64,000 bases of DNA from Lachnospiraceae bacterium (GTDB taxonomy: Bacteria; Bacillota; Clostridia; Lachnospirales; Lachnospiraceae). Positions 44,401 through 52,994 of the stretch are shown piece after piece. The translations under genes and the position numbers were made by a program. Below the pieces are notes generated by a model, which was not told the origin of the DNA, made no database searches, and saw only the letters and a program-made list of their open reading frames with translations. Location of the stretch: the NCBI GenBank assembly GCA_021770245.1, contig JAETRI010000010.1:1-64000 (forward strand), in the 5' to 3' direction. Every line of letters starts with the position of its first letter. Position 1 is the stretch's first letter.

Positions 44401-44769
44401 TGTCGCAGCCCGGAGCGGTTCCCCCTCATAAAAGATCCCCGCGGACTGCCCGGATTCCACCCGGCCGCTGTCCCACACGCAGCTGCCTTGCTCCAGACGT
44501 TCCCTGCTCTCCGCCACCCGTATCCTGTATGCGCTCTGGGCCTGTCCCCTTTTCGCACTTTCCATCTGCCAGGAAAAACCGGGCCGCTCCTCCTCTATGC
44601 CCAGCGGGTTCCTGCGGTATTCCACCTTCAGATTTTCTATCACCGCAGTCGAACCGCCCTCCGCATCCGTATCTTCCGGGATCCTGCGTCCTCCGCATCC
44701 GGACACACAAAGAAACCCTGCTGTCAGTAAGAACAGGCAGGTTACATACAATGCCGCATTTCTATTCAA
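41413..44769 (-). CDS. Secreted lipoprotein alpha-L-rhamnosidase (GH78)
   Basis: This protein of about 1118 residues is exported and lipid-anchored, with a signal peptide and lipobox VSGC (Cys about 24). Domains are an N-terminal rhamnosidase Ig-like segment (about 45-170), a laminin-G/concanavalin-like insert (about 175-325), a second N-domain (YLNGEAVCDYCFEPGQTVYDKE), then the (alpha/alpha)6 barrel with DVPTDCPQRDERLGWAGD (about 690-705, catalytic acid region) and a C-terminal beta domain. The start is TTG 44769, seven bases after GAGGGG; ATG 44784 lacks a ribosome site. It should release L-rhamnose from plant glycans or flavonoid glycosides at the cell surface. Confidence 0.9.
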   Translation of the reverse strand: MNRNAALYVTCLFLLTAGFLCVSGCGGRRIPEDTDAEGGSTAVIENLKVEYRRNPLGIEEERPGFSWQMESAKRGQAQSAYRIRVAESRERLEQGSCVWDSGRVESGQSAGIFYEGEPLRAATRYYWDVTVWDEEGKIAQPQEEAWFETGLMGSGWDGAQWIGASRERPENPVPENCRYTITYDFEGGNGAAGFVFGADTDRYGEYYVWTVSLQGETVCLDTCRMDGYQMQEEKRTELAEFCSPEDFRSGRVSMRIEVDGNQAVTYLDGSLVGETSLAVPKAVGRIGLYNIRTEEFSRFDNIRVWGEDGRIYYEEDFEDKDNTIFSPEYIKVLDGMGCAEAGVTLTPGNDGPAPCLRGDFTVEEREVEAARLYASALGIYRLYLNGEAVCDYCFEPGQTVYDKELAYCIYDVTGLLRSGRNRIGVCLGHGWYDRAVGTAGSWCPWGDGPAFLGKLVISYSDGSRQVVVTDESWEACLDGPIRRDDMYQGEFYDATREQEGWNLPEGRGTGWKAAVTDCVEGQIYSLPMRARTREGVEHIATLQPVERTEPEEGSVVLDFGQEFTGVCRITVRGNRGSCIIIRYGEALNTERMRNRDDVPGTVWTRNLLSASDTDYYVLKGEGEEQYAPSLVCRGFRYVQISGLGEEAWLLSAEGVAVMSGMEETGRFESSDIWLNRIYQNTLWAQRSNFVDVPTDCPQRDERLGWAGDIAAFSRSAAYHMDVYSFLRDYLRWLRLEQKSDGACADIAPHTPDQGFGKNGWGDAMVILPWVLYRQYGDTAVVEENFDAMCAWVDYLERTCTEGVRPGTDSYGDHLQYGETSARMTDTAQSAYSALLLSKMAAALGKQEEEQRYREVYERFREGWQREWMLEDGSLTEWTQTAYALGLEYELYPEELREAAGEFLVSCVRYAQHHPSCGYIGLPYLLPALSEAGYGEDALLLLEQKTAPSWGHDIRMGATTTAESWTAYTEYEDGTYAIYGSLNHYALGSVGEWFYSGILGINPAEEEPGFKRILLKPTIGGSLQYARGSYTGVYGTVESGWEREENGYRYRVTIPANTTARLRLPWGREDNTLESGMLLSEAEGLCVEEQDDSGLWLRLASGSYDFQVVPAPESGYNNP
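41422..41450 (-). promoter_or_regulatory. Promoter of ackA inside the 3' end of the rhamnosidase gene
   Basis: On the minus strand TTGTCC (41450-41445), a 17-base spacer and TATAAT (41427-41422) overlap the last codons of the upstream gene. Confidence 0.5.
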
Positions 44770-44885
44770 CTTTTTTCCCCTCATAAAGTATACTAAAAAA
44801 TAATGCCGGGCCGCGCCCGGCCGCTTTCCGTTAAAGAAAAAGGCGCGGCATATGGCACCACGCCTTTTCCCGGTCTTCCTGCATC

Positions 44886-46316
44886 CTAATAGGCCCGTCC
44901 CCAGTACACCATTTTCTTCGCGCTCTTCCCGCAGCAGACACACCGGTCGCTGATCTGTTCCTGCTCAAAGGGCATACACCGGCTGGTGGCCGCAAATTTT
45001 TCCTTAATCTCATCCTCGCAGGCCTGATCCCCGCACCACATGGCTTTCACAAAGCCAGGATGATTGTCCAGCACGTCCTGCAGCTCTTCCATATTTACGG
45101 CGGTATAGGTATGGGAATCTCTGTGGGCACGGGCGCGTTCCAGCATTTCCTTCTGCATCCGCTCCAAGAGCTCTCCCGCCTTTGTTTCCAATTCCTCCAG
45201 CGCGGTTTCCAGCTTTTCCCCGGTATCCCGACGGCAGATTACGCATTTACCCGCTTCGATATCCTTGGGTCCGATCTCCACGCGAAGAGGAATCCCGCGC
45301 ATCTCCTGCTCGGAAAACTTCCATCCGGGGCTCTTGTCGGAATCGTCCACCTTCACCCGGAAACTGCTCAGACGGTCGCGAAGCGCATAAGCCGTCTCCA
45401 AAACCCCCTCCTTTTTCTGCTGGATAGGAATAATCATGATCTGGGTGGGCGCCACTCTGGGCGGCAGCACCAATCCGGAATTGTCCCCGTGCACCATGAT
45501 AATCGCCCCGATCAGGCGGGTGGTCATTCCCCAGGAGGTTTGGTACACATATTTCAGTTTATTGTCCCTGTCCGTAAACTGGATGCCGAAGGCCTTCGCA
45601 AAGCCGTCCCCAAAATTGTGGCTGGTGCCGGACTGCAGCGCCTTTCCGTCATGCATCAGAGCTTCTATAGTATAAGTGGATTCCGCCCCCGCGAACTTCT
45701 CCTTCTCCGTCTTCCTGCCGCGGATCACGGGCATGGCCAATACCTCTTCACAGAAATCCGCATATACGTTCAGCATCTGGATGGTGCGCTCCTCCGCCTC
45801 CTCCATGGTGGCATGGGCGGTATGTCCCTCCTGCCACAGGAATTCCCGGGAACGCAGGAAAGGCCTGGTTTCTTTCTCCCAGCGTACCACCGAGCACCAC
45901 TGGTTATATACCTTGGGCAGATCCCGATAAGAATGGATATCGTTTTTATAAAAATCGCAGAAAAGCGTCTCGGAAGTGGGCCGCACGCAAAGGCGCTCCT
46001 GCAGCGGATTTAAACCTCCATAGGTCACCCATGCCACCTCCGGCGCGAACCCTTCCACATGATCCTTTTCCTTCTGGAGAAGGCTCTCCGGAATAAACAT
46101 GGGCAGATAGACATTCTCCACCCCCGTGGCCTTGAACCGCTCGTCCAGCTGCTTCTGGATCAGTTCCCAAATCGCATAGCCCGCCGGTTTAATCACCATG
46201 CATCCCTTTACGCTCGTATAATCGATCAGTTCCGCCTTCTTAACCACATCGGTATACCATTGGGCAAAATCCTCTTCCATGGAAGTGATCGCTTCCACCA
46301 GTTTCTTATCCGCCAT
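44886..46316 (-). CDS. proS: Prolyl-tRNA synthetase, short (type 3) form
   Basis: This 476-residue class II synthetase is of the archaeal/eukaryal-like ProS class: it lacks the bacterial INS editing domain and carries a C-terminal extension with four cysteines ([10 protein letters not shown] ... CVCCGK) and a final aromatic Tyr. Motif 2 lies at [31 protein letters not shown] (about 141-171). GAGG precedes ATG 46316 after a GCCGCC/GGCGGC hairpin. It has its own consensus promoter. Confidence 0.96.
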   Translation of the reverse strand: MADKKLVEAITSMEEDFAQWYTDVVKKAELIDYTSVKGCMVIKPAGYAIWELIQKQLDERFKATGVENVYLPMFIPESLLQKEKDHVEGFAPEVAWVTYGGLNPLQERLCVRPTSETLFCDFYKNDIHSYRDLPKVYNQWCSVVRWEKETRPFLRSREFLWQEGHTAHATMEEAEERTIQMLNVYADFCEEVLAMPVIRGRKTEKEKFAGAESTYTIEALMHDGKALQSGTSHNFGDGFAKAFGIQFTDRDNKLKYVYQTSWGMTTRLIGAIIMVHGDNSGLVLPPRVAPTQIMIIPIQQKKEGVLETAYALRDRLSSFRVKVDDSDKSPGWKFSEQEMRGIPLRVEIGPKDIEAGKCVICRRDTGEKLETALEELETKAGELLERMQKEMLERARAHRDSHTYTAVNMEELQDVLDNHPGFVKAMWCGDQACEDEIKEKFAATSRCMPFEQEQISDRCVCCGKSAKKMVYWGRAY

Positions 46317-46382
46317 CTTTACCTCGCTTCCGCCGCCGCAGGCGGCATTTCATTCATCAGGGAAGTGTCTTTGTTCATATTG

Positions 46383-46411
46383 ATATTAGAAGAGAAAGCC
46401 CCATTTGTCAA
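46383..46411 (-). promoter_or_regulatory. Promoter of proS
   Basis: On the minus strand a perfect TTGACA (46411-46406), a 17-base spacer and TAATAT (46388-46383). The leader is about 60 bases, too short for a T-box. Confidence 0.65.
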
Positions 46412-46433
46412 CCCGTCACAAGGTACCTGCCAG

Positions 46434-46488
46434 AACAAACGCATGAATGGCCTTGCGGCCCTTGCGCCGCCCCCTGCCCGTACCCGAA
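46434..46488. repeat. Half copy of the GC-rich palindrome family (left half)
   Basis: AACAAACGCATGAATGGCC is followed by TTGCGGCCCTTGCGCC and GCCCCCTGCCCGTACCCG. Read on the minus strand it aligns with the half copy at 39,956-40,018. It lies between hflX and the proS promoter. Confidence 0.65.
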
Positions 46489-46495
46489 CGGCCTC

Positions 46496-47800
46496 TTATG
46501 AGTTTGCTTTAAGGTAGCGGGCAAACCTGGCGTAATCGCCTTCCCGGCAGTCCGCCGTAATACAAACGCCCGACTCCAGATACTCCTGCGCGGTTACATC
46601 CGCATTTTCGTTTAAATAGCTCACCACGTCCCCCCTGTCATAGGGGATCAGAAATACGCCGGTTTTGTTTCCGGCATACAGGCTTTCCCGTATCATGGAA
46701 AGCAGCGTATCCAGTCCGTCCGCATCAAGCGCGCACATATAGATCTTGTTTCCGTCCCTTCTGGGCAGTTCGTCCGTTCCCATGATCCGGTCCGCCTTAT
46801 TCATAACGTGGATAGTGGGAATCCGTTCCGCTCCCAGCTCCTCCAGCGTCTCCTTCGTTACCTGCATCTGTTCCCGGTAATGTTCGTCCGACACATCCAC
46901 TACCTCCAGCAGCAAATCCGCATATCTCACCTCGTCCAAAGTGGAGCGGAATGCCTTGATTAGCCCATGGGGGAGTTTGCTGATAAAGCCCACCGTATCG
47001 GACAGAAAAAACCCTTTGTTATCTCCCGGCTCGATTTTTCTGACGGTAGTATCCAAAGTGGCGAACAGCATATCCTTTGCCGTCACCAACTTTTCTTCCC
47101 GCCCCACATACTTTTCCACCATTCTGTTCATCAACGTGGATTTTCCCGCATTGGTGTATCCCACCAGCGCCACCTGGGGAAGGACGGAGCGTTCCCGTCT
47201 TCTTCGCTGGATATTCCTGTCATGTTCGATGTTTTCCAGCTCTCTGCGCAGTTCTCCGATCCGTTTCTCGATCTTCCGCCGATCCAGTTCGATCTGCTTT
47301 TCTCCCGTCCCCTTGTTGCTCATGCTGCCGCTCGCTCCGGCCTGTCTTCCCAGGGATTCCCGCATCCCCACCAGCCTGGGCAGCATGTACTGAAGATTGG
47401 CCGACTCCACCTGAAGCCTGGCCTCCCGTGTCCTCGCCCTTTTCCTGAAGATCTCCAGGATCAGGTTGGTACGGTCCATTACGGAAGCATCGATCTCCTT
47501 CTGCAGATTTTTCAACTGAGAAGGGGAAAGTGTATCCCCGAAAATAACGAAGTCAATTCCCATGAGTTCCACGGTTTCCTGTATTTCCTTCACTTTCCCG
47601 CTCCCGATATAAAATGCCGGGTTAGGCGCAGGAAGATTCTGGGTGAGGACGGCAGCCACCTCCATTTCACAGGCTTCCGCCAGGCTCCCCAGCTCTTCCA
47701 TCCCATGTTCAAAATCCTTCCCGCTCTCCAGATTTACGCCCACCAGCAGCGCACGGGCCGTTTTCTCTTCCTGCTCTCTTTCCATCCTTATTTCTTCCAT
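46496..47800 (-). CDS. hflX: Ribosome-associated GTPase HflX
   Basis: This 434-residue GTPase has the HflX N-terminal domain with NPAFYIGSGKVKEI (about 62-75), a coiled-coil segment with GASGSMSNKGTGEKQIELDRRKIEKRI (about 150-176), and the G domain: G1 GYTNAGKST (about 217), G3 DTVGF (about 268), G4 NKAD (about 335). It splits stalled ribosomes under stress. ATG 47800 has GGGAG upstream after a GCCCGC/GCGGGC hairpin; upstream frame extension is unsupported. Confidence 0.95.
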   Translation of the reverse strand: MEEIRMEREQEEKTARALLVGVNLESGKDFEHGMEELGSLAEACEMEVAAVLTQNLPAPNPAFYIGSGKVKEIQETVELMGIDFVIFGDTLSPSQLKNLQKEIDASVMDRTNLILEIFRKRARTREARLQVESANLQYMLPRLVGMRESLGRQAGASGSMSNKGTGEKQIELDRRKIEKRIGELRRELENIEHDRNIQRRRRERSVLPQVALVGYTNAGKSTLMNRMVEKYVGREEKLVTAKDMLFATLDTTVRKIEPGDNKGFFLSDTVGFISKLPHGLIKAFRSTLDEVRYADLLLEVVDVSDEHYREQMQVTKETLEELGAERIPTIHVMNKADRIMGTDELPRRDGNKIYMCALDADGLDTLLSMIRESLYAGNKTGVFLIPYDRGDVVSYLNENADVTAQEYLESGVCITADCREGDYARFARYLKANS

Positions 47801-48267
47801 ATATATCTCCCGTCTGCCCGCTAAGCGGGCGCACAAGTTATGTTGTTCCCGCCTGCCCGCCCCGGGCATTCCTTGTATCAATTCTTTAAAAAAGTCACAT
47901 TTTTCGGCATTTTCAGGTACAAAAAAAGAGCGCATCCAAAGAAGCACCAGGGCAGACCTGCCCATGGCTTCTGCCAGATACAAATAACCGCTCCAAAATG
48001 CCTTCTTTTCATAACAGGAAACCCGGATAGACCCATCAAAGCAATCCCCTTAAACAGGGCTTTGGGCTTATCCCGACACCATTCGCTTTTCCTGTTCCAG
48101 ATGCATTCCGGTGGTTATCTGTTTCTGATCTTAATGAACACTCTCTTACCTCTTTTCCGATATTTGGGAAACTACATCCCTAAACCTGAAAACGCCTTAC
48201 AGCATCATCTTATATGGCCGAAAGATAATTGTCAAGAATATTTTCCAGAAAGGCTCGATAAAGATAA
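47801..48267. other. Gene-free interval upstream of hflX
   Basis: The first 30 bases hold the hflX leader hairpin (47,815-47,830) and a second GCCCGCC/GGGC motif lies near 47,852-47,868. For the remaining 400 bases I find no coding frame with a ribosome site, no recognised riboswitch and no clear promoter for hflX. The interval could contain an unrecognised leader RNA. Confidence 0.4.
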
Positions 48268-48408
48268 CAGTTCATCCCGCAGGCTTCTGTGCGCCCCGGC
48301 GTCCGGGAGCCTGCGGGCTGAACCGTTACCGATAAAGGCCCTGTGGGCCGGGCAGGGGCGTCGCAGGGGCCGCAGAGCCTTTCGGGAATTTATCGTGCCG
48401 ATGCACCG
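48268..48408. repeat. Two degraded palindrome-family copies in tandem
   Basis: First comes CCCGCAGGCTTC... CCGGGAGCCTGCGGGCTGAA, matching the right half of the palindrome at 1,019-1,104. It is followed at about 48,330-48,408 by GGGCCGGGCAGGGGCGTCGC and GCAGGGGCCGCAGAGCCTTTC, matching the other family. They lie between the PHP-UvrD gene end and the hflX leader. Confidence 0.6.
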
Positions 48409-48410
48409 CG

Positions 48411-51400
48411 CTATATCATATCAAACAGGCTCATCTGAACCATCCGCACCGTTTCCTTCTCCTCCGCTCCTTCCGCCCTCTCCCTCCGAATGTTTTCCGC
48501 AGGAATTTCCTGTAGAAACCGGGAGGGCGTGCGGCCGCAGGTTAAAATCAATTCCTCCTCCGCTCTGGTCATGCCCACGTAACAGAGCCTGCGCTCCTCT
48601 TCCAGGTCTTCCGCCGCGCTGCCGCCGAATTCCAGCGGAATCCTTCCCTGATCCATCCCGTACAGGAATACCACCGGGAACTCCAGTCCCTTGGAACCGT
48701 GCAGCGTCATCAGGGTCACCGCATCCGCAGTGAATTTTCTGCCTCCGTTTCTGCGCACATCTCCGTCCTCTCCGAAGGTAAGGGTATGAAGGAAGGCTTC
48801 CATGGTGGGATAGAGCACCGACATATCCGCCAGCTTCTTCATGGCCTCTCCCTTTTCAAAGCGGATTTCTTCGGCCCACTCCTCAAGGAGCTTTACCGGC
48901 TTAGCCTTCTTTACCTTTTTCCGGTATTTTCCGATCAGCCGAAAAAGGGCTTCCTCTTCCTCTCCCAGCCAGGGACGCAGCAGCTTCCGACACAGCTCCA
49001 GCGATGCTTCCTCTTTCTCGTAAACCGCCTGCCGGAAGAAATACAGGGTCGCGCGGACCTCCCGCTCCGAAAGGAAATCCTCCCGGCCTGCCACAATATA
49101 GGGAATGCCCTCCTGTCCGAGACATTTTTCCAGGGCTGCCGCCTGCCGGTGGGTGCGGTAGAGCACGGCCATATCCGAGAATCCGCGCACAAAGCGGCCC
49201 TCCGCTTTCCCGTTTTCCTCCGTATCCAGCATATCTATGCCGCCGATCTGCCGGTTGATCTCCTTTGCCACAAAAATCGCTTCCCTCCATTCATCCTCCG
49301 CTGTTACGATACGGACGGGAAACCCTGCTTTTCGGCGGGCCGTCATCTCACGCCGTACGCCCTGATTTCGGGAAATCAATCCCAGGGCAGCATGGAGGAT
49401 ATCCGGTGTGCAGCGGTAGTTTTCCTGCAGCCGGACAGTCTCCAGCTGCGGATATTCCTCCGCAAGGCGGGTAAAACATTCGGAATCGGAACCACGGAAG
49501 CCGTAAATGGACTGATCCGGATCCCCGATCACGAACAATTCCTTTCCGCCGCGCCCCCATTCCTTCACCAAACGGTATTGAAGTGGGTTGATATCCTGGA
49601 ATTCGTCGATGAGCAGGTAGGAAAAACGAAACCGCTGCGGAGCATCTTCCGGCAGTCCCTCCAGGATCTTTAATGTCTCCAGCAGCAGATCATCATAGTC
49701 CAGCGCTCCCGCCTCCCGCAGTTTCCTCTGATAAAACTCATACATGCGGCGGTTTTTCTCCTCCGGCTTATCCAGCGCGTTTTTCACCCGGGACAGTTCC
49801 CGCAGGAAGCGGACCGGCGTCCCCTTTTGGGCAAACGCTTCCAGCGCGTTTTCCGCCAGCTCCGTCTGCAGCCCTTCGTCCGCCACCAAAAAAGAGAGGC
49901 CCTCTTCCTGTAAGAAACGGCTGCATATGGCATGGAACGTACCGATCCAAACCTCCCCCTGCGTTCCTTCCATCCTGCCACGCATCTCCTCGGCGGCCCG
50001 ATTGGTGAAGGTAACCGCCGTGATTTCCCCGGCAGGAATCCGACGTACGTCGAGGAGATGGCGCAGCCTGGAAATCAGCGTCCCGGTCTTCCCCGATCCC
50101 GGTCCGGCGATCACGGCCACCGCCCGGCCCGTACATTCTACGGCCTCCCGCTGGCGCGCGTTCAGTTCTGCCTGCAGCGGTGCGGCGTCTTCCTTCGTTC
50201 CTTCTTCCTTGGCTGCGCGTCCGGCCCGGGCGTCTTTCCGGCGCCGCTTTTCCTGCTCCTCCTTCTCTTTCCTCTGCCTCCTTTTCTGCTCCTGCATTTC
50301 CTCCGCCGTAAAAAGGGACATCTGCCCCTCCAGCCTGCTGATATCTTCCGGGGTTAAAAGGCCGATCCGGCCATATTCCCCGTCATAACCCGGTGTGCGT
50401 TCCACTTCTCCCTGCCGAAGCCGCCGTATCCCTTCCGCGATCAGAGGGCCGGCCGCCTTCCGGATATCCTCGACGGGGACTTCCCGCAGAATGGTAAATT
50501 CCGGGCCGAGGGTTCCGATCAGACGCTCATACTGCTCCATGGCTTTTTTCCCCGTCGCGCAGATCCCCGTGGAAGCGGCGATCACTTCCGGCAGAGGAAC
50601 CAGGCTTTCAAAAGGCTTTCCCTGCGGCAGAATAAATCCCTCCTCCCGATCCGCCAGCTGCTCCACCCGGTTCAGCACGCCAATCGTGATTTTCCTTCCG
50701 CACACAGGACACTTATTCCCGTATCCGGCCGTCTCCCTCGGACTGATGCACAGGCCGCATTTCCTGTGCCCGTCAAAATGATACTTCCCCTCCTCCGGGA
50801 AAAATTCAATGGTACCCGCTAAGCCCTTTCCCTCCTGGATGGCATCCGCCACACCCCGATAGGATAATTCGATATCGAACAGGTTGGCTTCCCTTCCCAG
50901 CTTCCCGGGAGAATGGGCGTCCGAATTGGAGATCAATTGATAAGAGTCCAGAGCTCCCACCCGCCGGATCATGGGCGGGTCGGAGGAAAGACCCGTTTCC
51001 AGCGCATGAATATAGGGCGTTAAATCTTCATAACAGTCCTCTATGGCATCAAATCCGGAAAAAGCGCCGAACAGGGAAAAATGGGGCGTCCAGATATGGG
51101 CGGGAACATACACTGCATCCGGGCTGGTTTCCAACATGATCTCCAACAGATCCCGGCAGGGAAGCCCCAGAATGGGCCGGCCGTCGGAATGGATGTTCCC
51201 GATCAGCTCCAGCCGTCTGGCCAGCGCTTCGGCCGCCTCCAGGCCGGGCAGAATCAAAAGGCTGTGCACCTTTCTCACCCGATCCCCTTTTTTATAGATG
51301 GAACTGATCTCCCCGGTCACCACAAAGCGGGGACGGGCATCGGATACGCCGGACTCGTTTATCCGGTATTCCTTTTTCAATACATACAGGCCTTCTTCCG

Positions 51401-51572
51401 CCGGTTCCAGCTTTTCCGTCAGTTCCTCCCGCCAGGCCGGATGGGTAAAGTCGCCCGTCCCGATAAGATCGATTCCCTTTTTCCTCGCCCACAGTTCCAG
51501 ATGCTCCGGCGTACAGTCCCTGCTGGTCGCCCTGGAATATCTGGAATGGATATGCAGATCTCCTATATACAT
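48411..51572 (-). CDS. PHP-domain / UvrD-family helicase fusion
   Basis: This 1053-residue fusion has two parts. Residues 1-390 are a PHP-type phosphoesterase of the TIGR00375 kind: DLHIHSRYSRATS, GIDLIGTGDFTHP, SDAHSPGKLGREAN, and a zinc ribbon CGLC...CPVCG (about 275-295). A charged linker (about 420-475) leads to a superfamily 1 helicase: Walker A AGPGSGKT (about 495), LLIDEFQDINPLQ, GDPDQSIYGFRGS, LHGSKGLEFPVV. QMSLF occurs at about 417-421 and again at 1046-1050, matching the sliding-clamp-binding consensus. The start is ATG 51572 after the TGCGCGC hairpin and GATGGG. A DNA repair or replication role is inferred. Confidence 0.9.
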   Translation of the reverse strand: MYIGDLHIHSRYSRATSRDCTPEHLELWARKKGIDLIGTGDFTHPAWREELTEKLEPAEEGLYVLKKEYRINESGVSDARPRFVVTGEISSIYKKGDRVRKVHSLLILPGLEAAEALARRLELIGNIHSDGRPILGLPCRDLLEIMLETSPDAVYVPAHIWTPHFSLFGAFSGFDAIEDCYEDLTPYIHALETGLSSDPPMIRRVGALDSYQLISNSDAHSPGKLGREANLFDIELSYRGVADAIQEGKGLAGTIEFFPEEGKYHFDGHRKCGLCISPRETAGYGNKCPVCGRKITIGVLNRVEQLADREEGFILPQGKPFESLVPLPEVIAASTGICATGKKAMEQYERLIGTLGPEFTILREVPVEDIRKAAGPLIAEGIRRLRQGEVERTPGYDGEYGRIGLLTPEDISRLEGQMSLFTAEEMQEQKRRQRKEKEEQEKRRRKDARAGRAAKEEGTKEDAAPLQAELNARQREAVECTGRAVAVIAGPGSGKTGTLISRLRHLLDVRRIPAGEITAVTFTNRAAEEMRGRMEGTQGEVWIGTFHAICSRFLQEEGLSFLVADEGLQTELAENALEAFAQKGTPVRFLRELSRVKNALDKPEEKNRRMYEFYQRKLREAGALDYDDLLLETLKILEGLPEDAPQRFRFSYLLIDEFQDINPLQYRLVKEWGRGGKELFVIGDPDQSIYGFRGSDSECFTRLAEEYPQLETVRLQENYRCTPDILHAALGLISRNQGVRREMTARRKAGFPVRIVTAEDEWREAIFVAKEINRQIGGIDMLDTEENGKAEGRFVRGFSDMAVLYRTHRQAAALEKCLGQEGIPYIVAGREDFLSEREVRATLYFFRQAVYEKEEASLELCRKLLRPWLGEEEEALFRLIGKYRKKVKKAKPVKLLEEWAEEIRFEKGEAMKKLADMSVLYPTMEAFLHTLTFGEDGDVRRNGGRKFTADAVTLMTLHGSKGLEFPVVFLYGMDQGRIPLEFGGSAAEDLEEERRLCYVGMTRAEEELILTCGRTPSRFLQEIPAENIRRERAEGAEEKETVRMVQMSLFDMI

Positions 51573-51579
51573 ATTTATA

Positions 51580-51676
51580 CCCATCTGCGCGCTCCGGCGC
51601 GCATACAAATCAAGAAGATTGAAAATGTCAATTTTCAATCTTATACCTCTGCATATCGCAGGCAGAGCCTGCGATA
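51580..51676 (-). promoter_or_regulatory. Three-hairpin leader of the PHP-UvrD gene
   Basis: On the minus strand: TATCGC/GCGATA (51,654-51,676), GATTGAAAA/TTTTCAATC (about 51,617-51,641), TGCGCGC-CGGA-GCGCGCA (51,586-51,603), then GATGGG and ATG. The order and spacing of the last two match the response-regulator leader near 37,126-37,182. Confidence 0.55.
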
Positions 51677-51695
51677 CTGCTGCCAAACCGTATGC

Positions 51696-52796
51696 TCATG
51701 CTTCCTCATATTCTTCCGTCCGCCGACAGCCGTTTTCAAAAATTTTGGTGCTTTTCCATATTTCCGTCAGCACCACCAATGCCAGAGGGCCCTTCAGGAT
51801 ACCGGACAGTCCGAACAGCTTCACGCCCGCATACACGGATAAAAGCATAAAAACCGGATATATCCCCGTCCGCTTTCCCATCAGCTTCGGTTCCAGGAAC
51901 TCCCGTATTCCTACACAGCCCACATAGAGCGCAACGCACCACGCAGCGGCTATAAACCGGCCGTTCACCATCTGCCACAGTGCCGTCGGCATCAGTACGA
52001 TTCCCGTCCCGATAAAGGGAAGAGCGTCCAGCAGCCCTGCCAAAATCCCCAAGGCCAGTCCGTGCCCCACCTTTCCCGCCCACAGACCGATACAGCAGAT
52101 CAACATGATCACTGCCAGGATCACCGCCTGCGCCTTCAGGTATACCGCAACCAGACGAATGATCCGCTCCAGGACGCCGAACAGACAGCCCAGCAGTTCT
52201 TCTCCTCCTCCGTCCTGCAGCCTTTTCACCATTCCCTCATAGTCCCGGCATAAAAGCAGGGAGGCGATGAAACCCACACCCAGAAAGGCGGCGGCGGACA
52301 ACAGCTTTTTTACATACCACCAGGACTCCTTCATCAGTTTCGGGACGAATTCCACCCGCAGCTCTTCCACGAAAACGTCCACCCGTTCCAGGATAACCTG
52401 CTCCACCCTCCCCGCGTCCACGCCGAAATGATCTTCCACATAGACGCAGCAGTCTCCCAGGAATACGCGGATCTGCCCTCCCACCCGGGCGCAGATACCG
52501 TCCCAGTTTTCCGACAGTTCTCCCGCCTGAACCGTCCCGAACTGCAGGGCTGCCCACAGCACCGCCAGCACGACGGCCGCCGTAAAAACCAGGATTCCCG
52601 CCAAAAGGATTTCCTTTCTCACATGGAGGCGGCCCTCTGCCCGGTTCAGCCATGGCGTAAGCAGATAGACGATGCCAAAAGCCAGCAAAAACGGAGTTAC
52701 AAGCGGAATCAAATAACGGAAGGCGGCGTACACTCCCACCGCGGCCACAGCCATCCCTATGATTTTTTTCTGATCCTCTTTCCGGAAAATTCCCAT
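51696..52796 (-). CDS. AI-2E/YtvI-family membrane protein
   Basis: This 366-residue protein of the AI-2E transporter superfamily has paired N-terminal helices (about 12-55), a third helix (about 60-85), an extracytoplasmic loop, and a C-terminal block of about five helices with ALPFIGTGIVLMPTALW (about 275-291), the superfamily's conserved region. The nearest match I recall is the sporulation integral membrane protein YtvI. ATG 52796 with AGGGG, after a TATCGC/GCGATA hairpin. Its function and substrate are unknown; the AI-2E name should not be read as evidence of autoinducer transport. Confidence 0.85.
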   Translation of the reverse strand: MGIFRKEDQKKIIGMAVAAVGVYAAFRYLIPLVTPFLLAFGIVYLLTPWLNRAEGRLHVRKEILLAGILVFTAAVVLAVLWAALQFGTVQAGELSENWDGICARVGGQIRVFLGDCCVYVEDHFGVDAGRVEQVILERVDVFVEELRVEFVPKLMKESWWYVKKLLSAAAFLGVGFIASLLLCRDYEGMVKRLQDGGGEELLGCLFGVLERIIRLVAVYLKAQAVILAVIMLICCIGLWAGKVGHGLALGILAGLLDALPFIGTGIVLMPTALWQMVNGRFIAAAWCVALYVGCVGIREFLEPKLMGKRTGIYPVFMLLSVYAGVKLFGLSGILKGPLALVVLTEIWKSTKIFENGCRRTEEYEEA

Positions 52797-52811
52797 ATCT
52801 ATACCCCTGCA

Positions 52812-52871
52812 TATCGCAAGCGGAGCCTGCGATACTGCACCAATAAAGAGTTTGAAACGAAGTTTCAAACT
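52812..52871. repeat. Double small-hairpin element, ytvI-like leader
   Basis: TATCGCAAGC/GCCTGCGATA (52,812-52,834) is followed by AGTTTGAAAC-GAA-GTTTCAAACT (about 52,849-52,871). The same pair occurs at 30,977-31,041 and, in the opposite order, at 63,442-63,503. Confidence 0.65.
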
Positions 52872-52994
52872 TGCCATCACCCATTTCTACGGAATATGAT
52901 GTTTTAGTATAGGATTTTCTCCCGGAACTATGCTGGAACATAGTGTCAGCCGGACGAGAGGTCTTTTGGTCAAAGCTCCATAAGGGCCCGGCCC

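Noticed and set aside
46317-46433. T-box leader of proS
   Set aside because: The promoter lies about 60 bases before the start, leaving no room for a T-box.
47801-48267. Riboswitch or T-box upstream of hflX
   Set aside because: I could not find a T-box sequence, specifier stem or any known riboswitch core; only the leader hairpin is recognisable.
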